Shown: positions 18,094 through 26,693 of the stretch, one piece after another
Position numbering within the stretch: the first letter of the stretch is position 1
How the letters are laid out: each line of letters starts with the position of its first letter
Assembly: GCF_004345245.1 (NCBI RefSeq)
Contig: NZ_SLUQ01000006.1
Span: 434,001 to 498,000, forward strand
Direction of reading: 5' to 3'
DNA length: 64,000 nucleotides
Source of the DNA: Rhizobium sp. BK251
Lineage (GTDB): Bacteria; Pseudomonadota; Alphaproteobacteria; Rhizobiales; Rhizobiaceae
The notes under the pieces: generated by a model
The model's input: the letters and a program-made list of their open reading frames with translations, nothing else
Database searches by the model: none
Told to the model about the DNA's origin: nothing
Made by a program: the position numbers and the translations under genes

Positions 18094-18930
18094 GTGCTCA
18101 TCGATACACATCTGCATTTGATCGACAAAACGAAACTCACCTATCCCTGGCTTTCCGGCGTGCCGGCGCTCGATCGGGATTTTCTTTATGCGACCTACGC
18201 CACGGAAGCACGGCGCTGCGGCATAGACGGCGCGCTGCATATGGAGGTGGATGTCGGAACCGGCGATATCCAGAACGAGACGGAGAATGTTCGGGCATTG
18301 TCGCGCCAGGAAGACAGCCTTCTCCTCGGCGCGATCGCCGCCTGCCGACCAGAGGACGTGGGTTTTGCAGACTACCTCGAGCGGCAGACGGCTGACTCCT
18401 TCGTCAAAGGCTTTCGGCGCGTCCTTCATGTCATGCCGGACGAACTTTCTGAGGGTGCGCTGTTTCGCGAGAACATTGCGAAAATGGCAGGCAGCGGCCT
18501 GACCTTCGATCTCTGCGTGTTGCCGCACCAGGTGGGCAAGGCGATTGCGCTCGCTGACCTTGCCCCCAACGTCCAGTTCATCCTCGATCATTGCGGCGTG
18601 CCCGCAATCAGCGCCAACGCCTACGAGCCCTGGCAGGAGGGCATTTTGGAAATCGCGAAGCGGGCGAACGTTGCCTGCAAGATATCCGGCATCGTCGCCT
18701 ATGCAGACGCGGGGACCTGGGATGTCGAAACGTTGCGGCCCTATGTCGAACAGGTCACGCAAAGCTTCGGCTGGGATCGTCTGGTGTGGGGCAGCGATTG
18801 GCCCGTCTGCACGCTTGGCGGCGGCCTCTCCACCTGGGTCGCGACGACCCATGCATTGTTTGCCGGCAGCAGCGAAACGGAGCGGACGAAGCTCTTCTCC
18901 GGCAATGCCAGAAAGCTTTGGAAACTCTAG
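18094..18930 (+). CDS. Amidohydrolase-family lactonase (probable L-fucono-1,5-lactonase)
   Basis: 278-aa TIM-barrel amidohydrolase (Amidohydro_2) with the N-terminal metal motif DTHLH (His6, His8), DHCGVP near the middle and WGSDWPV near the end, where the metal/general-base Asp lies. L-fuconolactonases belong to this family and open the lactone made by the sugar dehydrogenase. The GTG start has GGGAG eight bases upstream. It lies 56 bp downstream of the IclR gene on the same strand, so it completes the oxidative pathway encoded on the opposite strand. Other sugar lactones are possible substrates. Confidence 0.85.
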   Translation: MLIDTHLHLIDKTKLTYPWLSGVPALDRDFLYATYATEARRCGIDGALHMEVDVGTGDIQNETENVRALSRQEDSLLLGAIAACRPEDVGFADYLERQTADSFVKGFRRVLHVMPDELSEGALFRENIAKMAGSGLTFDLCVLPHQVGKAIALADLAPNVQFILDHCGVPAISANAYEPWQEGILEIAKRANVACKISGIVAYADAGTWDVETLRPYVEQVTQSFGWDRLVWGSDWPVCTLGGGLSTWVATTHALFAGSSETERTKLFSGNARKLWKL

Positions 18931-19033
18931 AGCAATTCCAGCAAAAGTGCGAAGCGGTTTTGCGTCCGGAATTGCGTAAAAACAAAGAGATAGAGCATTC
19001 CTGCAATTAGGAGAAAAACGGAAATGCTCTAGG
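18931..19033. repeat. Rhizobial-type intergenic palindromic repeat
   Basis: About 100 bp filling the gap between the convergent lactonase and permease genes. It holds two imperfect palindromes: CAATTCC...GGAATTG (18933-18939 and 18968-18974, with GCAAAA/TTTTGC inside) and AGAGCAT...ATGCTCT (18992-18998 and 19024-19030). From memory this sequence type is found many times between genes in Rhizobiaceae. It could also terminate transcription from both sides. Confidence 0.6.
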
Positions 19034-19035
19034 TC

Positions 19036-20007
19036 TCAGATCGTCCTGCTGACGTGGCGCTCGCGTCCATAGAGAGACACGAGCACCACGATGATCACGC
19101 CGAGCGCCGCCTGGACCGCCGACGGCTGAAAGCCGAGACCGATCAGCAGCGTGTTGATTTCCGTCAGAACCAATGCGCCGGCAATCGTGCCGAGGTAGCT
19201 GCCCTGGCCACCGACAAGGGCCGCGCCGCCCACCACGACAGCGGCAATCGTCTGAAACAGATAGGGCTGACCGACATCGCCATAGGCGGAGCCGGTAAAC
19301 CCGAGAAGCAGGACACCGGTGAGGGCCGAGCAGAATGCGCTCAGCGCGAAGGTTACGGCCCACATGCCGACCGGGTTGATGAGTGCCAGAGGCGCTGCCC
19401 CCGGATTGCTGCCGAGCGCATAGAGCCGACGCCCATAGGGCGTGCGTGCCAGCACGATAATGATGAGGACGGCAAGGACCACGAGGCTCGGCACCATCCA
19501 CGGCACCGGCAGCGGTCCGGCGGATCCACCGATAGACACGAAATCGGAAACGGCCTGCGGCGCCGACCCGGATGGGAAACCCGCCGTCCACAGGAGCACG
19601 CTCCCCTGGACGACCATGCCGGTGCCAAGCGTCACGATGAGCGGATGGATGTCGAGGCGCCGCGAGACGTAGCCATTGAAGGCTCCGATCAACAGTGCGA
19701 TGACGCCGACGAGTACACAAACGACGGCAAAGTTCCATTGCTCCCCATAAAGCTGCGCTGCCACCACATTGGCGAATCCGATGACGAACGGGATCGAAAG
19801 ATCGATCCCGCCGAGGATCACCACGAGGGTCTGCCCAATGCAGGCAATGGCAAGCAGCGAAGCGAGCACCAGGAGCGCTCGAATCGCGAAGGGTTGCGAA
19901 TAGCCAGGGATCAAGGCCGTGCCGACGGCATGCAGCACAAGAACGATGATGAAGGCGCCGATCGCCCTGCCATTGGTCCCGCTCAAAAGGCTCTTCAGAT
20001 GCTTCAT
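19036..20007 (-). CDS. CUT2 sugar ABC transporter permease
   Basis: 323-aa ribose-type permease with the family mark GGIDLSIP and the C-terminal motif GGAALVGGQGSYLG. It is the last gene of a minus-strand operon; its start overlaps the stop of the partner permease as ATGA. The two permeases together match the usual heterodimer of CUT2 importers. Confidence 0.9.
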   Translation of the reverse strand: MKHLKSLLSGTNGRAIGAFIIVLVLHAVGTALIPGYSQPFAIRALLVLASLLAIACIGQTLVVILGGIDLSIPFVIGFANVVAAQLYGEQWNFAVVCVLVGVIALLIGAFNGYVSRRLDIHPLIVTLGTGMVVQGSVLLWTAGFPSGSAPQAVSDFVSIGGSAGPLPVPWMVPSLVVLAVLIIIVLARTPYGRRLYALGSNPGAAPLALINPVGMWAVTFALSAFCSALTGVLLLGFTGSAYGDVGQPYLFQTIAAVVVGGAALVGGQGSYLGTIAGALVLTEINTLLIGLGFQPSAVQAALGVIIVVLVSLYGRERHVSRTI

Positions 20008-20963
20008 CTATGCGTTTCCTTGAGGGCTCTTTCCTGAAGTGCAGTCAGGACGACGGCGGAAACAAGAATGGCGCCATAGGCAATCTGCAGGACATAGGTC
20101 GAGACGTTGAACGACGTGAGGACGCTCTGCAGCAGAAAGATGTCGATCGCGCCGATCGCAGCACCGGCAAGTCCCCCTCGCCCGCCCGCAAGGCTGACCC
20201 CGCCGAGGGCCACGGAGGCGATGGCGATCAAGGTGTAGCTCTGGCCGATGTTGGGATCGGCGGAGCCGATCAGTGCCGTCAACATCAGGCCTGCGCCGCC
20301 GGCAAAAAGACCCGTCACCAGATAGGCGATGAACCGAACCTTGGTAACCGAGACACCGGCCGTATAAGCCGCGCGATCATCGCTGCCGACGGCCATCAGC
20401 AGATCGTAATAGGGCAGCCGCCTGATCAGCATCCAGGCAACGACGATGGCGGCAAGTGGAAGGATCGACCAGCTACCGGCCATGGCTTTCAGCCAGCCGG
20501 GCGCCGGCCCGATCGGTGCGGGCACGATCGTCAGCGTGATGCCGCCGAGCACAAGATAGGTGCCGAGGGTCGCAACGATCGGCTGGATACGGACCACCGT
20601 TGCCAGGAAGCCGTTGATGGCTCCGACCGCGAGGCCCGTCAAAAGGGCTGCCGGCACGAGCACAAATGGAGACGAAATCCCAACGCTCAGGAACAGCACC
20701 TGGATGACGATGGCATTGACGAACCCCATCGTGGGACCAACGGAAATATCGATCCCACCCCTCCCGGCCAGGATGACGGGTGCCGAGGCCAGCGACGCGC
20801 CGATCAGCGGCGCAGCAAGGCCGATCAGCGTGCCCCAGTTGCCCGGACTGAACCGAGCCGGGTTCAGGAAAAGATTGACCACCAGCAGAACGGCAAACAA
20901 CACGACGGCGAAGCCGGCATTCTGGGCGAACCGTGTCAGGCCGGAAAAGTGAACGTTCTTCAT
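20004..20963 (-). CDS. CUT2 sugar ABC transporter permease
   Basis: 319-aa permease, starting MKNVHFSGLTRF, with the mark GRGGIDISVG and GGVSLAGGRGGLAG near the C-terminus. It overlaps the second ATPase half-gene (ATGA) upstream and the other permease (ATGA) downstream, so the whole block from the ATPases on is translationally coupled. Confidence 0.9.
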   Translation of the reverse strand: MKNVHFSGLTRFAQNAGFAVVLFAVLLVVNLFLNPARFSPGNWGTLIGLAAPLIGASLASAPVILAGRGGIDISVGPTMGFVNAIVIQVLFLSVGISSPFVLVPAALLTGLAVGAINGFLATVVRIQPIVATLGTYLVLGGITLTIVPAPIGPAPGWLKAMAGSWSILPLAAIVVAWMLIRRLPYYDLLMAVGSDDRAAYTAGVSVTKVRFIAYLVTGLFAGGAGLMLTALIGSADPNIGQSYTLIAIASVALGGVSLAGGRGGLAGAAIGAIDIFLLQSVLTSFNVSTYVLQIAYGAILVSAVVLTALQERALKETHR

Positions 20964-21703
20964 GCCGCCTTCCCGAACATTGCAGCGATCACGCCGTCCG
21001 CCGTCATCGTTTCACCGGCCATTTCTGCAACCATCTCGTTCTCGCGGAAGATCAGGACGCGACGGCACAGGAGCAGGATTTCCTCAATCTCGCTGGAAAG
21101 GATGACAAGGCTCATACCTTCCTGTGCAAGATCGCGAAACACGTCGTAGAGAACGTGCCTCGTTGCCACATCGACGCCGCGGGTCGGATCATTCAACAAC
21201 AGGACACCGGGATCGAGCGCCAGCGCCCTGGCCAGGAGCACCTTCTGCTGGTTGCCGCCCGACAGTGTGGTGATCGAGGCCTCCAGATGAGGGGCATTGA
21301 TCGAAAGCTTTTGCTGGTAGGCCTGAAAGCGTTTCCTGCGCCTGTCTGCGCTGATGACGCCACCCGCCGTATCGCGCCAGACGGTCGAGATTGCGAAGTT
21401 GTCGAGTACCGACATGGTCGGGAAGATGCCCGTGGCACGGCGATCTCTTGGGAGGTAGGCGATGCCGCTCGCCACGCCATGGCGAAAGCCGCGTAGTGGC
21501 GTCGAGCGGCCAGCACGCTCGATGGACACCAAACCGCTCGCAGGCTTCTTGAGACCGGCAAGAGTTTCGAGGAACGCCTCCTGGCCATGGCCGTCCAGCC
21601 CTGCGAGGCCAACGATTTCGCCGGCCTCGATATGCTGCGAGATCGGCGCGGATCCGGCCTTCAGCGCGAGCCCCTCGATCTTCAATCGAGTCGGATCAGA
21701 CAT
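20960..21703 (-). CDS. CUT2 ABC transporter ATP-binding protein, C-terminal half as a separate gene
   Basis: 247 aa that correspond to the second nucleotide-binding domain of RbsA/MglA-type double ATPases. It shows the degenerate Walker A of that domain (GLDGHGQEAFLETLAG), the intact signature LSGGNQQKVLLARAL and a Walker B that reads LLLNDPTRGVDV (Asn-Asp where Asp-Glu is usual). The ATG overlaps the stop of the first half as ATGTCTGA. Normally both domains are one chain of about 500 aa; here they are two adjacent genes with clean starts and stops. A longer upstream frame is only the out-of-frame image of the first half-gene. Confidence 0.85.
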   Translation of the reverse strand: MSDPTRLKIEGLALKAGSAPISQHIEAGEIVGLAGLDGHGQEAFLETLAGLKKPASGLVSIERAGRSTPLRGFRHGVASGIAYLPRDRRATGIFPTMSVLDNFAISTVWRDTAGGVISADRRRKRFQAYQQKLSINAPHLEASITTLSGGNQQKVLLARALALDPGVLLLNDPTRGVDVATRHVLYDVFRDLAQEGMSLVILSSEIEEILLLCRRVLIFRENEMVAEMAGETMTADGVIAAMFGKAA

Positions 21704-22433
21704 GGCCAAGCTCCGCTGCCATTTGCGGCGCCATTGCCGCCAGTAGTTGCGCCGAGGTCGAGACACCCTTGTCTTCGGTCTTGACGACCCGACCTGCCCG
21801 CAAGATCGATATCCGGTCGGAGAGCGCTTTGACCTCATCCATGCGGTGGGTGATGAACAATAGAAGACTGCCAGCCGAGGCAAGTTCGCGCATCAATCTG
21901 AAAACGGATTCGCGGTCGCTGAAATCGAGAGCGGCCGTGACTTCGTCCAGGATCAGTATCCTTGGCCGCCGCACAACCGCCCGCGCCAGCACGACCAATT
22001 GCTGGGCTGCAAGCGGCAAGGCGCCGGCAGGGGCATCAAGCGGGACATCGCTGACGGCAAACCGCGCCAGCGCCGCGGCTGCCGTTTCCCTTCGCTTGGC
22101 CCGTGGGATGCTGCGGCTGAACAGGCCGTCGAGACCAAGGAGAATATTGTCGATAACGCTACGATCCGGCGCAATCAGAATCTCCTGGAATACCGTGGCA
22201 AAGCCGGCCTTCTGGAAAGCCGCCGGCGTACTTGCACTGAAGCTTTGCCCGTCTAGCGTGATGTGGCCCTGATCCGGGGGAACGATTCCGGACAGGATCT
22301 TGACGAGGGTGCTTTTACCGGAGCCGTTCTCACCCAGAATGGTGTGAATCGTGCCCTGGCGAAACGAAATCGTCGCATCCGACAGCGCGACCGTTTCGCC
22401 GTAACGCTTTGAGAGACCATCAATTACAAGCAT
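21696..22433 (-). CDS. CUT2 ABC transporter ATP-binding protein, N-terminal half as a separate gene
   Basis: 245 aa corresponding to the first nucleotide-binding domain of an RbsA-type ATPase. It has a complete Walker A (GENGSGKST), a Q-loop region VFQEIL, a weak signature (LPLAAQQLVVLARAV) and Walker B LILDEVTAALDF with the catalytic Glu kept. The protein ends at residue 245, where a fused ATPase would continue through a linker into domain two. It follows the binding-protein gene after a perfect 10-bp stem-loop. The two halves would need to associate to form the motor. Confidence 0.85.
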   Translation of the reverse strand: MLVIDGLSKRYGETVALSDATISFRQGTIHTILGENGSGKSTLVKILSGIVPPDQGHITLDGQSFSASTPAAFQKAGFATVFQEILIAPDRSVIDNILLGLDGLFSRSIPRAKRRETAAAALARFAVSDVPLDAPAGALPLAAQQLVVLARAVVRRPRILILDEVTAALDFSDRESVFRLMRELASAGSLLLFITHRMDEVKALSDRISILRAGRVVKTEDKGVSTSAQLLAAMAPQMAAELGHV

Positions 22434-22450
22434 GGACCTGATCCGAAAGG

Positions 22451-22474
22451 GGCTGCGGCGAAGACGCCGCAGCC
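22451..22474 (-). terminator. Stem-loop between binding-protein and ATPase genes
   Basis: Perfect 10-bp stem (GGCTGCGGCG / CGCCGCAGCC) with a four-base AAGA loop, ten bases after the stop of the minus-strand binding-protein gene. On the minus strand only CCCCTTTCG follows, so it is likely a partial terminator or a 3' stabiliser of the binding-protein mRNA. Confidence 0.65.
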
Positions 22475-22483
22475 TGTCAGTCG

Positions 22484-23674
22484 TTACTTCGCGCAGGCAT
22501 CGGGTGTCTTGGAATAATCCCAACCCGGCGTCGGCTTTGCATTGTCGAAATAGGCGTTCAGCATGTCTTCCGGCATCGGGTCATTCGGCGGTACCGGGAA
22601 GATGGAGACCGCATCAGGCGTCATGCAGTCCTTGTACCAGTTCGGCAGATCGGCGTTGTGCACCGCCGGGATCGGAATCATCAGCGTATTCAGCTTCGGC
22701 TGCTGACCGTCGAGCATGCGAACCGCGACGCGAAACAGCGTCTGAGCGGTCCAGTGCGGCAGGAGTGCGTGGCCCTCGAAGCGGTACTTGTCGGGATTGG
22801 CCTTCCAGTAACCGAGCGCGTCGCCGGTCAGCGAACCGGTAATCAAGGGTGCGGGCCGGCCCGCCTGCGCGAAGGCTTCGGCAACTACGTGGCTCTCGCT
22901 GCCGGTCGTCCATACGGCGTCGATCGGCGCCGGATTGGTGGCAATCGCCTGCAGAACGACGGTCTTGGTCACGTTGGCCGTCCAGTTGCCGTTGACCGAG
23001 CGGGCGACCTTCAACTGCTTGTCTTCGGCGAGAGCCTTGTCCGCCCCCTGGCGCTCTTGCGCGACGATCGGATGACCGGCAATGCCTTCGACCATCAGCA
23101 CGTTGCCGCCACTCGGCAGAGACGTATTGATGGCGCTCATCATGTCGTAGCCCCATCTTGCATAGTTGGAATCGACATTGATAGCGTTGGGGCTGGTGAC
23201 GGAGCCTGCGGCGGTGACAAACGGAATCTTCGCCTGCGCAGCCGCGTCTACCGCATCGTCGAGGGCCGTCGCCGATCCCGGGATAGAGGTGATGATGGAG
23301 CAGCCCTTGTCGATGAAGGCGCGGATCTGGTTGATCTGCTGGCTCACATCATTGTTGGAATCCGAGACCTCGAAGCTCGAAACGCTGCCGTCGGCAATCA
23401 GCCCGTCGACCAGGCGCTTCAACTCCTTGGTCACGGTCACACGCCACGGATTGCCCTGATAGGATTCAGAATGGCACCACCTCCAAGGCTTGACGGGCGG
23501 CGTCCAGCTGCCCCATGCCGACGGACCGACCTTCTGCGGCGCGCCGTCATATTGTGCCTTGAGAAGATCGGGCAGTCCGGCCACCACATTGGCGACGTCG
23601 TCCTGCGCCATTGCCGGCACGCCTGACACGAACAGGCTGGCACTCGCCAGCAAACTGCAAATGCTCTTCCTCAT
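22484..23674 (-). CDS. CUT2 sugar ABC transporter substrate-binding protein
   Basis: 396-aa periplasmic binding protein of the ribose-binding/LacI-like fold. The signal peptide is cleaved near AMA-QD (about residue 23). SDSNNDVSQQINQIRAFIDKG and the following lines match the N-terminal lobe of family 2 binding proteins. It is longer than RbsB (about 300 aa), with extra sequence at both ends. The ATG has GGAGGAGG just upstream. It heads the transporter genes and lies 47 bp after the leaderless binding-protein homologue. Confidence 0.9.
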   Translation of the reverse strand: MRKSICSLLASASLFVSGVPAMAQDDVANVVAGLPDLLKAQYDGAPQKVGPSAWGSWTPPVKPWRWCHSESYQGNPWRVTVTKELKRLVDGLIADGSVSSFEVSDSNNDVSQQINQIRAFIDKGCSIITSIPGSATALDDAVDAAAQAKIPFVTAAGSVTSPNAINVDSNYARWGYDMMSAINTSLPSGGNVLMVEGIAGHPIVAQERQGADKALAEDKQLKVARSVNGNWTANVTKTVVLQAIATNPAPIDAVWTTGSESHVVAEAFAQAGRPAPLITGSLTGDALGYWKANPDKYRFEGHALLPHWTAQTLFRVAVRMLDGQQPKLNTLMIPIPAVHNADLPNWYKDCMTPDAVSIFPVPPNDPMPEDMLNAYFDNAKPTPGWDYSKTPDACAK

Positions 23675-23721
23675 GTAACTCCTCCTCCAATGGCGCATAG
23701 GTCCTTCCTGCGCCGTCTTCC

Positions 23722-24855
23722 TCAAAAGCTGTCTGCAAAAAGCCTGTTCAGGTCTGCCACGATCGCGGCCGCTGCGTGCCTGCCTCTCAGGCCTTCGTTC
23801 AGTCGATCCGATGCCTGCTGCTGGAAGCGCATGTAGCCATCGTGCCGGGGACGGACCCAGGCGGCTTCGAGCGTCGCGCGAGTGCCGCGGTAAAAATTCG
23901 AGGTGGCCGCATTGACTGAGTCGTCTTCCCACGCGGCCGCATGTCCCGGCTGGCCGCCGGAGGCCGCATAGATGCCGCGCTGGACGGGCGCGCTTGCGAC
24001 CCAATAGGCAAAGTCGATTGCCTCTTTGGCATGGCGGGTAAAGGCCGACACAGCGATGCCCGTGCCGCCAAGCGCAGAGCCGGTGGGACCGAGGCTGCCT
24101 GCCGCAGGTATATCGGCGAACTTGATCAGGCGCTCGCGAAAGCCCGGCATCGCATAGTTGACGTAGCCATAGATCAATGGCGCACAGGCAACCGTGCTGC
24201 CCGGCCTCGCCATCCTTTCAAGAACGGCAATCGGATCCATCTCGAAGCATTGCGGATCGACGAGGTCGGCTATCTCGCGCATCATCTCGACGGTCTCGAC
24301 GCCAATCGTAGGATCGATCAGATCGCCCGGCCCTTCCGTCTGGCATGCGTGTCCCCGATTGGCCGACAGCGTATAGAAGGTCATCAGGGAATGCGGCGGC
24401 CGCAACGGCAGAAGAACCCGGCCGTCGCGGGCAAGTTCGATGACTTCGCGCCAGCTTGAAACCGGTTGCGGCAGGAGATCCGGGCGCAAGGCCTGGACCT
24501 GCGTTGCGGCGTCGATCGGGAAAGCCCATTGGCGCGATTGCCAATGGTAGCTCAGGTAGGATGCGCCAACGCTACCGGCTTCAAGTGCTCTCCGATCGTC
24601 TTCGCGACCGGCAACATCGAGTGGCAGCAAGCATCCTTCCTGGGTTATCTGGCCGACATGGGGGTGGTCGATCACGATGAGGTCGTAGAGGCGCGCAAGC
24701 TCTTCGACCGGCAAAGTCTCGAAATCCTGCAGCGACCGCTTTTCCCAACTAATCTCTACGCCACTCTGCTCGTTGAAAACCCGCGAGCAGGCAACCATCG
24801 GGTCATAGCCGCGCGGGTGGCTCCAGGTCATCCCCTTCAGCAGCACCTTGCTCAT
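23722..24855 (-). CDS. Family 1 solute-binding-protein homologue without a signal peptide
   Basis: 377 aa with the two-lobe sequence pattern of extracellular family 1 binding proteins (GMTWSHPRGYDPMVA at the N-terminus, SALGGTGIAVSAFTRHAKEAIDF in the second half). It starts MSKVLLKGMTW with no hydrophobic leader, and no upstream start would add one because its ATG overlaps the stop of the CoA-transferase gene (ATGA). It should therefore stay in the cytoplasm unless exported by another route. It is translated between a CoA-transferase and a real periplasmic binding protein. A cytosolic sensing or chaperone role is possible; function is not known to me. Confidence 0.8.
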   Translation of the reverse strand: MSKVLLKGMTWSHPRGYDPMVACSRVFNEQSGVEISWEKRSLQDFETLPVEELARLYDLIVIDHPHVGQITQEGCLLPLDVAGREDDRRALEAGSVGASYLSYHWQSRQWAFPIDAATQVQALRPDLLPQPVSSWREVIELARDGRVLLPLRPPHSLMTFYTLSANRGHACQTEGPGDLIDPTIGVETVEMMREIADLVDPQCFEMDPIAVLERMARPGSTVACAPLIYGYVNYAMPGFRERLIKFADIPAAGSLGPTGSALGGTGIAVSAFTRHAKEAIDFAYWVASAPVQRGIYAASGGQPGHAAAWEDDSVNAATSNFYRGTRATLEAAWVRPRHDGYMRFQQQASDRLNEGLRGRHAAAAIVADLNRLFADSF

Positions 24856-26012
24856 AGGCCGAACTCCTGGCGGATGGCCTCGCTGTGTTCCCCGATGCGC
24901 GGAGCGGCGCGGTCGAAGCTCGGCCGCACACCATCAACTCGAAGCGGTGAGCGCGTCGTCAGGATGGAGACATCGTCTTCACGCGTTACTGTCTGGAGCA
25001 TGTCGAGCGACTTGAACCCGTCGCTGTCCATCAGCTCGTTCCAGTTCAGGACCTTCGCGCACCAGATGTCGGCCGGCTCGAGGACGGCAAGCCATTCATC
25101 GATCGTCTTCAATGCGATACGCTGGGCAATCAGCTCCTTGATGCGGTCACGTTCCAGAAACCAGCTGGAGGGATCATCGCGATAGGGCGCGAGTTCCGGC
25201 ATATCGAGAAGATCGGCGAGCTTCGGGATCGGGGTCATGGCGATCGCGAGATAGCCGTCCTGCGCCGCGTAGACGCCGTAGGGAGCAGCAAGGTAGGCAT
25301 GGGCGCTGCGGAAATTCGAACGCTTCGGCAGCCGTCTGCCGTCGTTCAGATGCGTGGTCAGCACCTCGAACTGGAAATCGATCAGTGCCTCGAGCAGGCT
25401 GGTCTCGACGAGGCTGCCCTTGCCGGTAATTCCACGGCGCACAAGCGCAGCAAGGATGCCCTGGCATGCGGCGGCACCGGCCAGCATGTCGCCGATCGCC
25501 AGTCCGAAGGGCACCGGGCCCTGATTTTCGTCGCCGTTCAACCACATCACGCCGGAGCGCGATTGGGCAAGCAAGTCCTGGCCGGGTCGCTTGACCCATG
25601 GACCCTCGTCGCCATAGCCGCTGATCGATGCATAGACGAGGCGCGGATTGAGCTCTTTCACAGCCTCATAGTGAAGACCGAGCCGCTCGATGACGCCGGG
25701 CCGGAAGTTCTGAATGAGCACATCAGCCTTCAGCAGCAGCGCCCGCAAAGCCTTGACGTCAGCCTCGTTCTTGAGATCGATCGCGAGACTTTCCTTTGCA
25801 CGGTTGATCGCATGGAAAATCGTCGAATCCCCGCCGATCTCGGTGTCGCTGAGATAGAGACGGCGTGAGAGATCGCCGCCGTCCGGACGCTCGATCTTGA
25901 TCACGCGCGCGCCGAGATCCATCAGACGCAGGGAACAATAGGGACCGGAGAGAAACTGGCTCATGTCGACAACGACAAGGCCGCTCAAGGGAAGATCGCC
26001 AGCATGCGTCAT
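24852..26012 (-). CDS. CaiB/BaiF (class III) CoA-transferase family protein
   Basis: 386-aa class III CoA-transferase. It has the N-terminal VVDMSQFLSGPYCSLRLMDLGARVIKIE block, here cited only in part, and VKRPGQDLLAQSRSG, where the Asp is the expected acyl carrier. The segments GLAIGDMLAG and GSLVETSLLEALI are also typical. It would move CoA between an acyl-CoA and a free acid. The ATG five bases after the MaoC stop is used; a longer frame upstream overlaps MaoC. With MaoC and the transporter it suggests that the imported compound or a product is activated as a CoA thioester. Confidence 0.88.
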   Translation of the reverse strand: MTHAGDLPLSGLVVVDMSQFLSGPYCSLRLMDLGARVIKIERPDGGDLSRRLYLSDTEIGGDSTIFHAINRAKESLAIDLKNEADVKALRALLLKADVLIQNFRPGVIERLGLHYEAVKELNPRLVYASISGYGDEGPWVKRPGQDLLAQSRSGVMWLNGDENQGPVPFGLAIGDMLAGAAACQGILAALVRRGITGKGSLVETSLLEALIDFQFEVLTTHLNDGRRLPKRSNFRSAHAYLAAPYGVYAAQDGYLAIAMTPIPKLADLLDMPELAPYRDDPSSWFLERDRIKELIAQRIALKTIDEWLAVLEPADIWCAKVLNWNELMDSDGFKSLDMLQTVTREDDVSILTTRSPLRVDGVRPSFDRAAPRIGEHSEAIRQEFGL

Positions 26013-26017
26013 CGCGA

Positions 26018-26569
26018 CTACTTTTCCGTCTTGCCGACAAAGTCGGCTGGATTCTTGTATTTGACCGTTTGAAGGTGCTCGCAATAGAGCACCAGCTCTC
26101 CCTCGCCCTTGAAGACCTCGTAGCTCGCGCGGATGAGGCCGAGCTCCTTGTATCGCGGCCTTTTGTCGAGGTTGGTCCGGACTGTGTAGATGGTATCTCC
26201 GATGAAGACTGGCTTGATGAAGCGCAGCTTGTCATAGCCGTAGGAAAAGGCGTTGACGCAATTCGTCGCAACGAGGCCAAGCCCGGCGGAAAAGACGAAC
26301 GCGCCGGCAACGAGACGCCTGCCGAAAATTCCCTCCCGCTCCGCAAACATCTGATCCTGCACATAGGGATGGATGTCCGTCACCAGCGTATTGAAGAGAT
26401 GGCTGTCGCTCTCGCCAAGCGTCCGGCGCAATGAACGGATCTTCTGGCCGACAGGCCAATCCTCATAGAACCAGTTTTCCGCATTCCACACCGGCAGTTC
26501 GGCATGCGCCGCCGGCATGTCGGACGGATAGGTCGAGGAAGTCCCGACCGTCGACGGATGCTGCTGCAT
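26018..26569 (-). CDS. MaoC-like dehydratase
   Basis: 183-aa hot-dog-fold protein similar in its core to the MaoC protein at 9778-10233 (both have AFSYGYD[KR]LRF followed by a [IV]KPVFIGDT-like stretch). It likely hydrates or dehydrates a CoA-linked intermediate supplied by the CoA-transferase. I chose the ATG preceded by GGGAGGAGAG; an in-frame TTG 12 bases earlier overlaps that ribosome site. The catalytic region (ESDSHLFNTLVTDIHPYVQD, 20 residues) has His where canonical hydratases have Asp/His pairs, so activity needs testing. First gene of the minus-strand operon. Confidence 0.83.
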   Translation of the reverse strand: MQQHPSTVGTSSTYPSDMPAAHAELPVWNAENWFYEDWPVGQKIRSLRRTLGESDSHLFNTLVTDIHPYVQDQMFAEREGIFGRRLVAGAFVFSAGLGLVATNCVNAFSYGYDKLRFIKPVFIGDTIYTVRTNLDKRPRYKELGLIRASYEVFKGEGELVLYCEHLQTVKYKNPADFVGKTEK

Positions 26570-26593
26570 CTCTCCTCCCAAGTCATGTTTTCT

Positions 26594-26616
26594 TATGTGA
26601 AGATTATTTTCACATA
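26594..26616. promoter_or_regulatory. 23-bp palindrome between divergent operons (candidate operator)
   Basis: TATGTGAA and TTCACATA form a perfect 8-bp inverted repeat with a seven-base spacer, halfway between the MaoC start (minus) and the lactonase start (plus). The symmetry and location are those of a dimeric repressor site controlling both directions. No regulator gene lies beside it, so the cognate protein must be elsewhere; GntR- and LacI-type regulators are possibilities. Confidence 0.6.
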
Positions 26617-26693
26617 TGGATTATCTTTGCAAGTGACATTGATTGTGCGATCTAGTGCGGGACAATGGCGCGCATTCGAAGCGGGAGGTCGAG

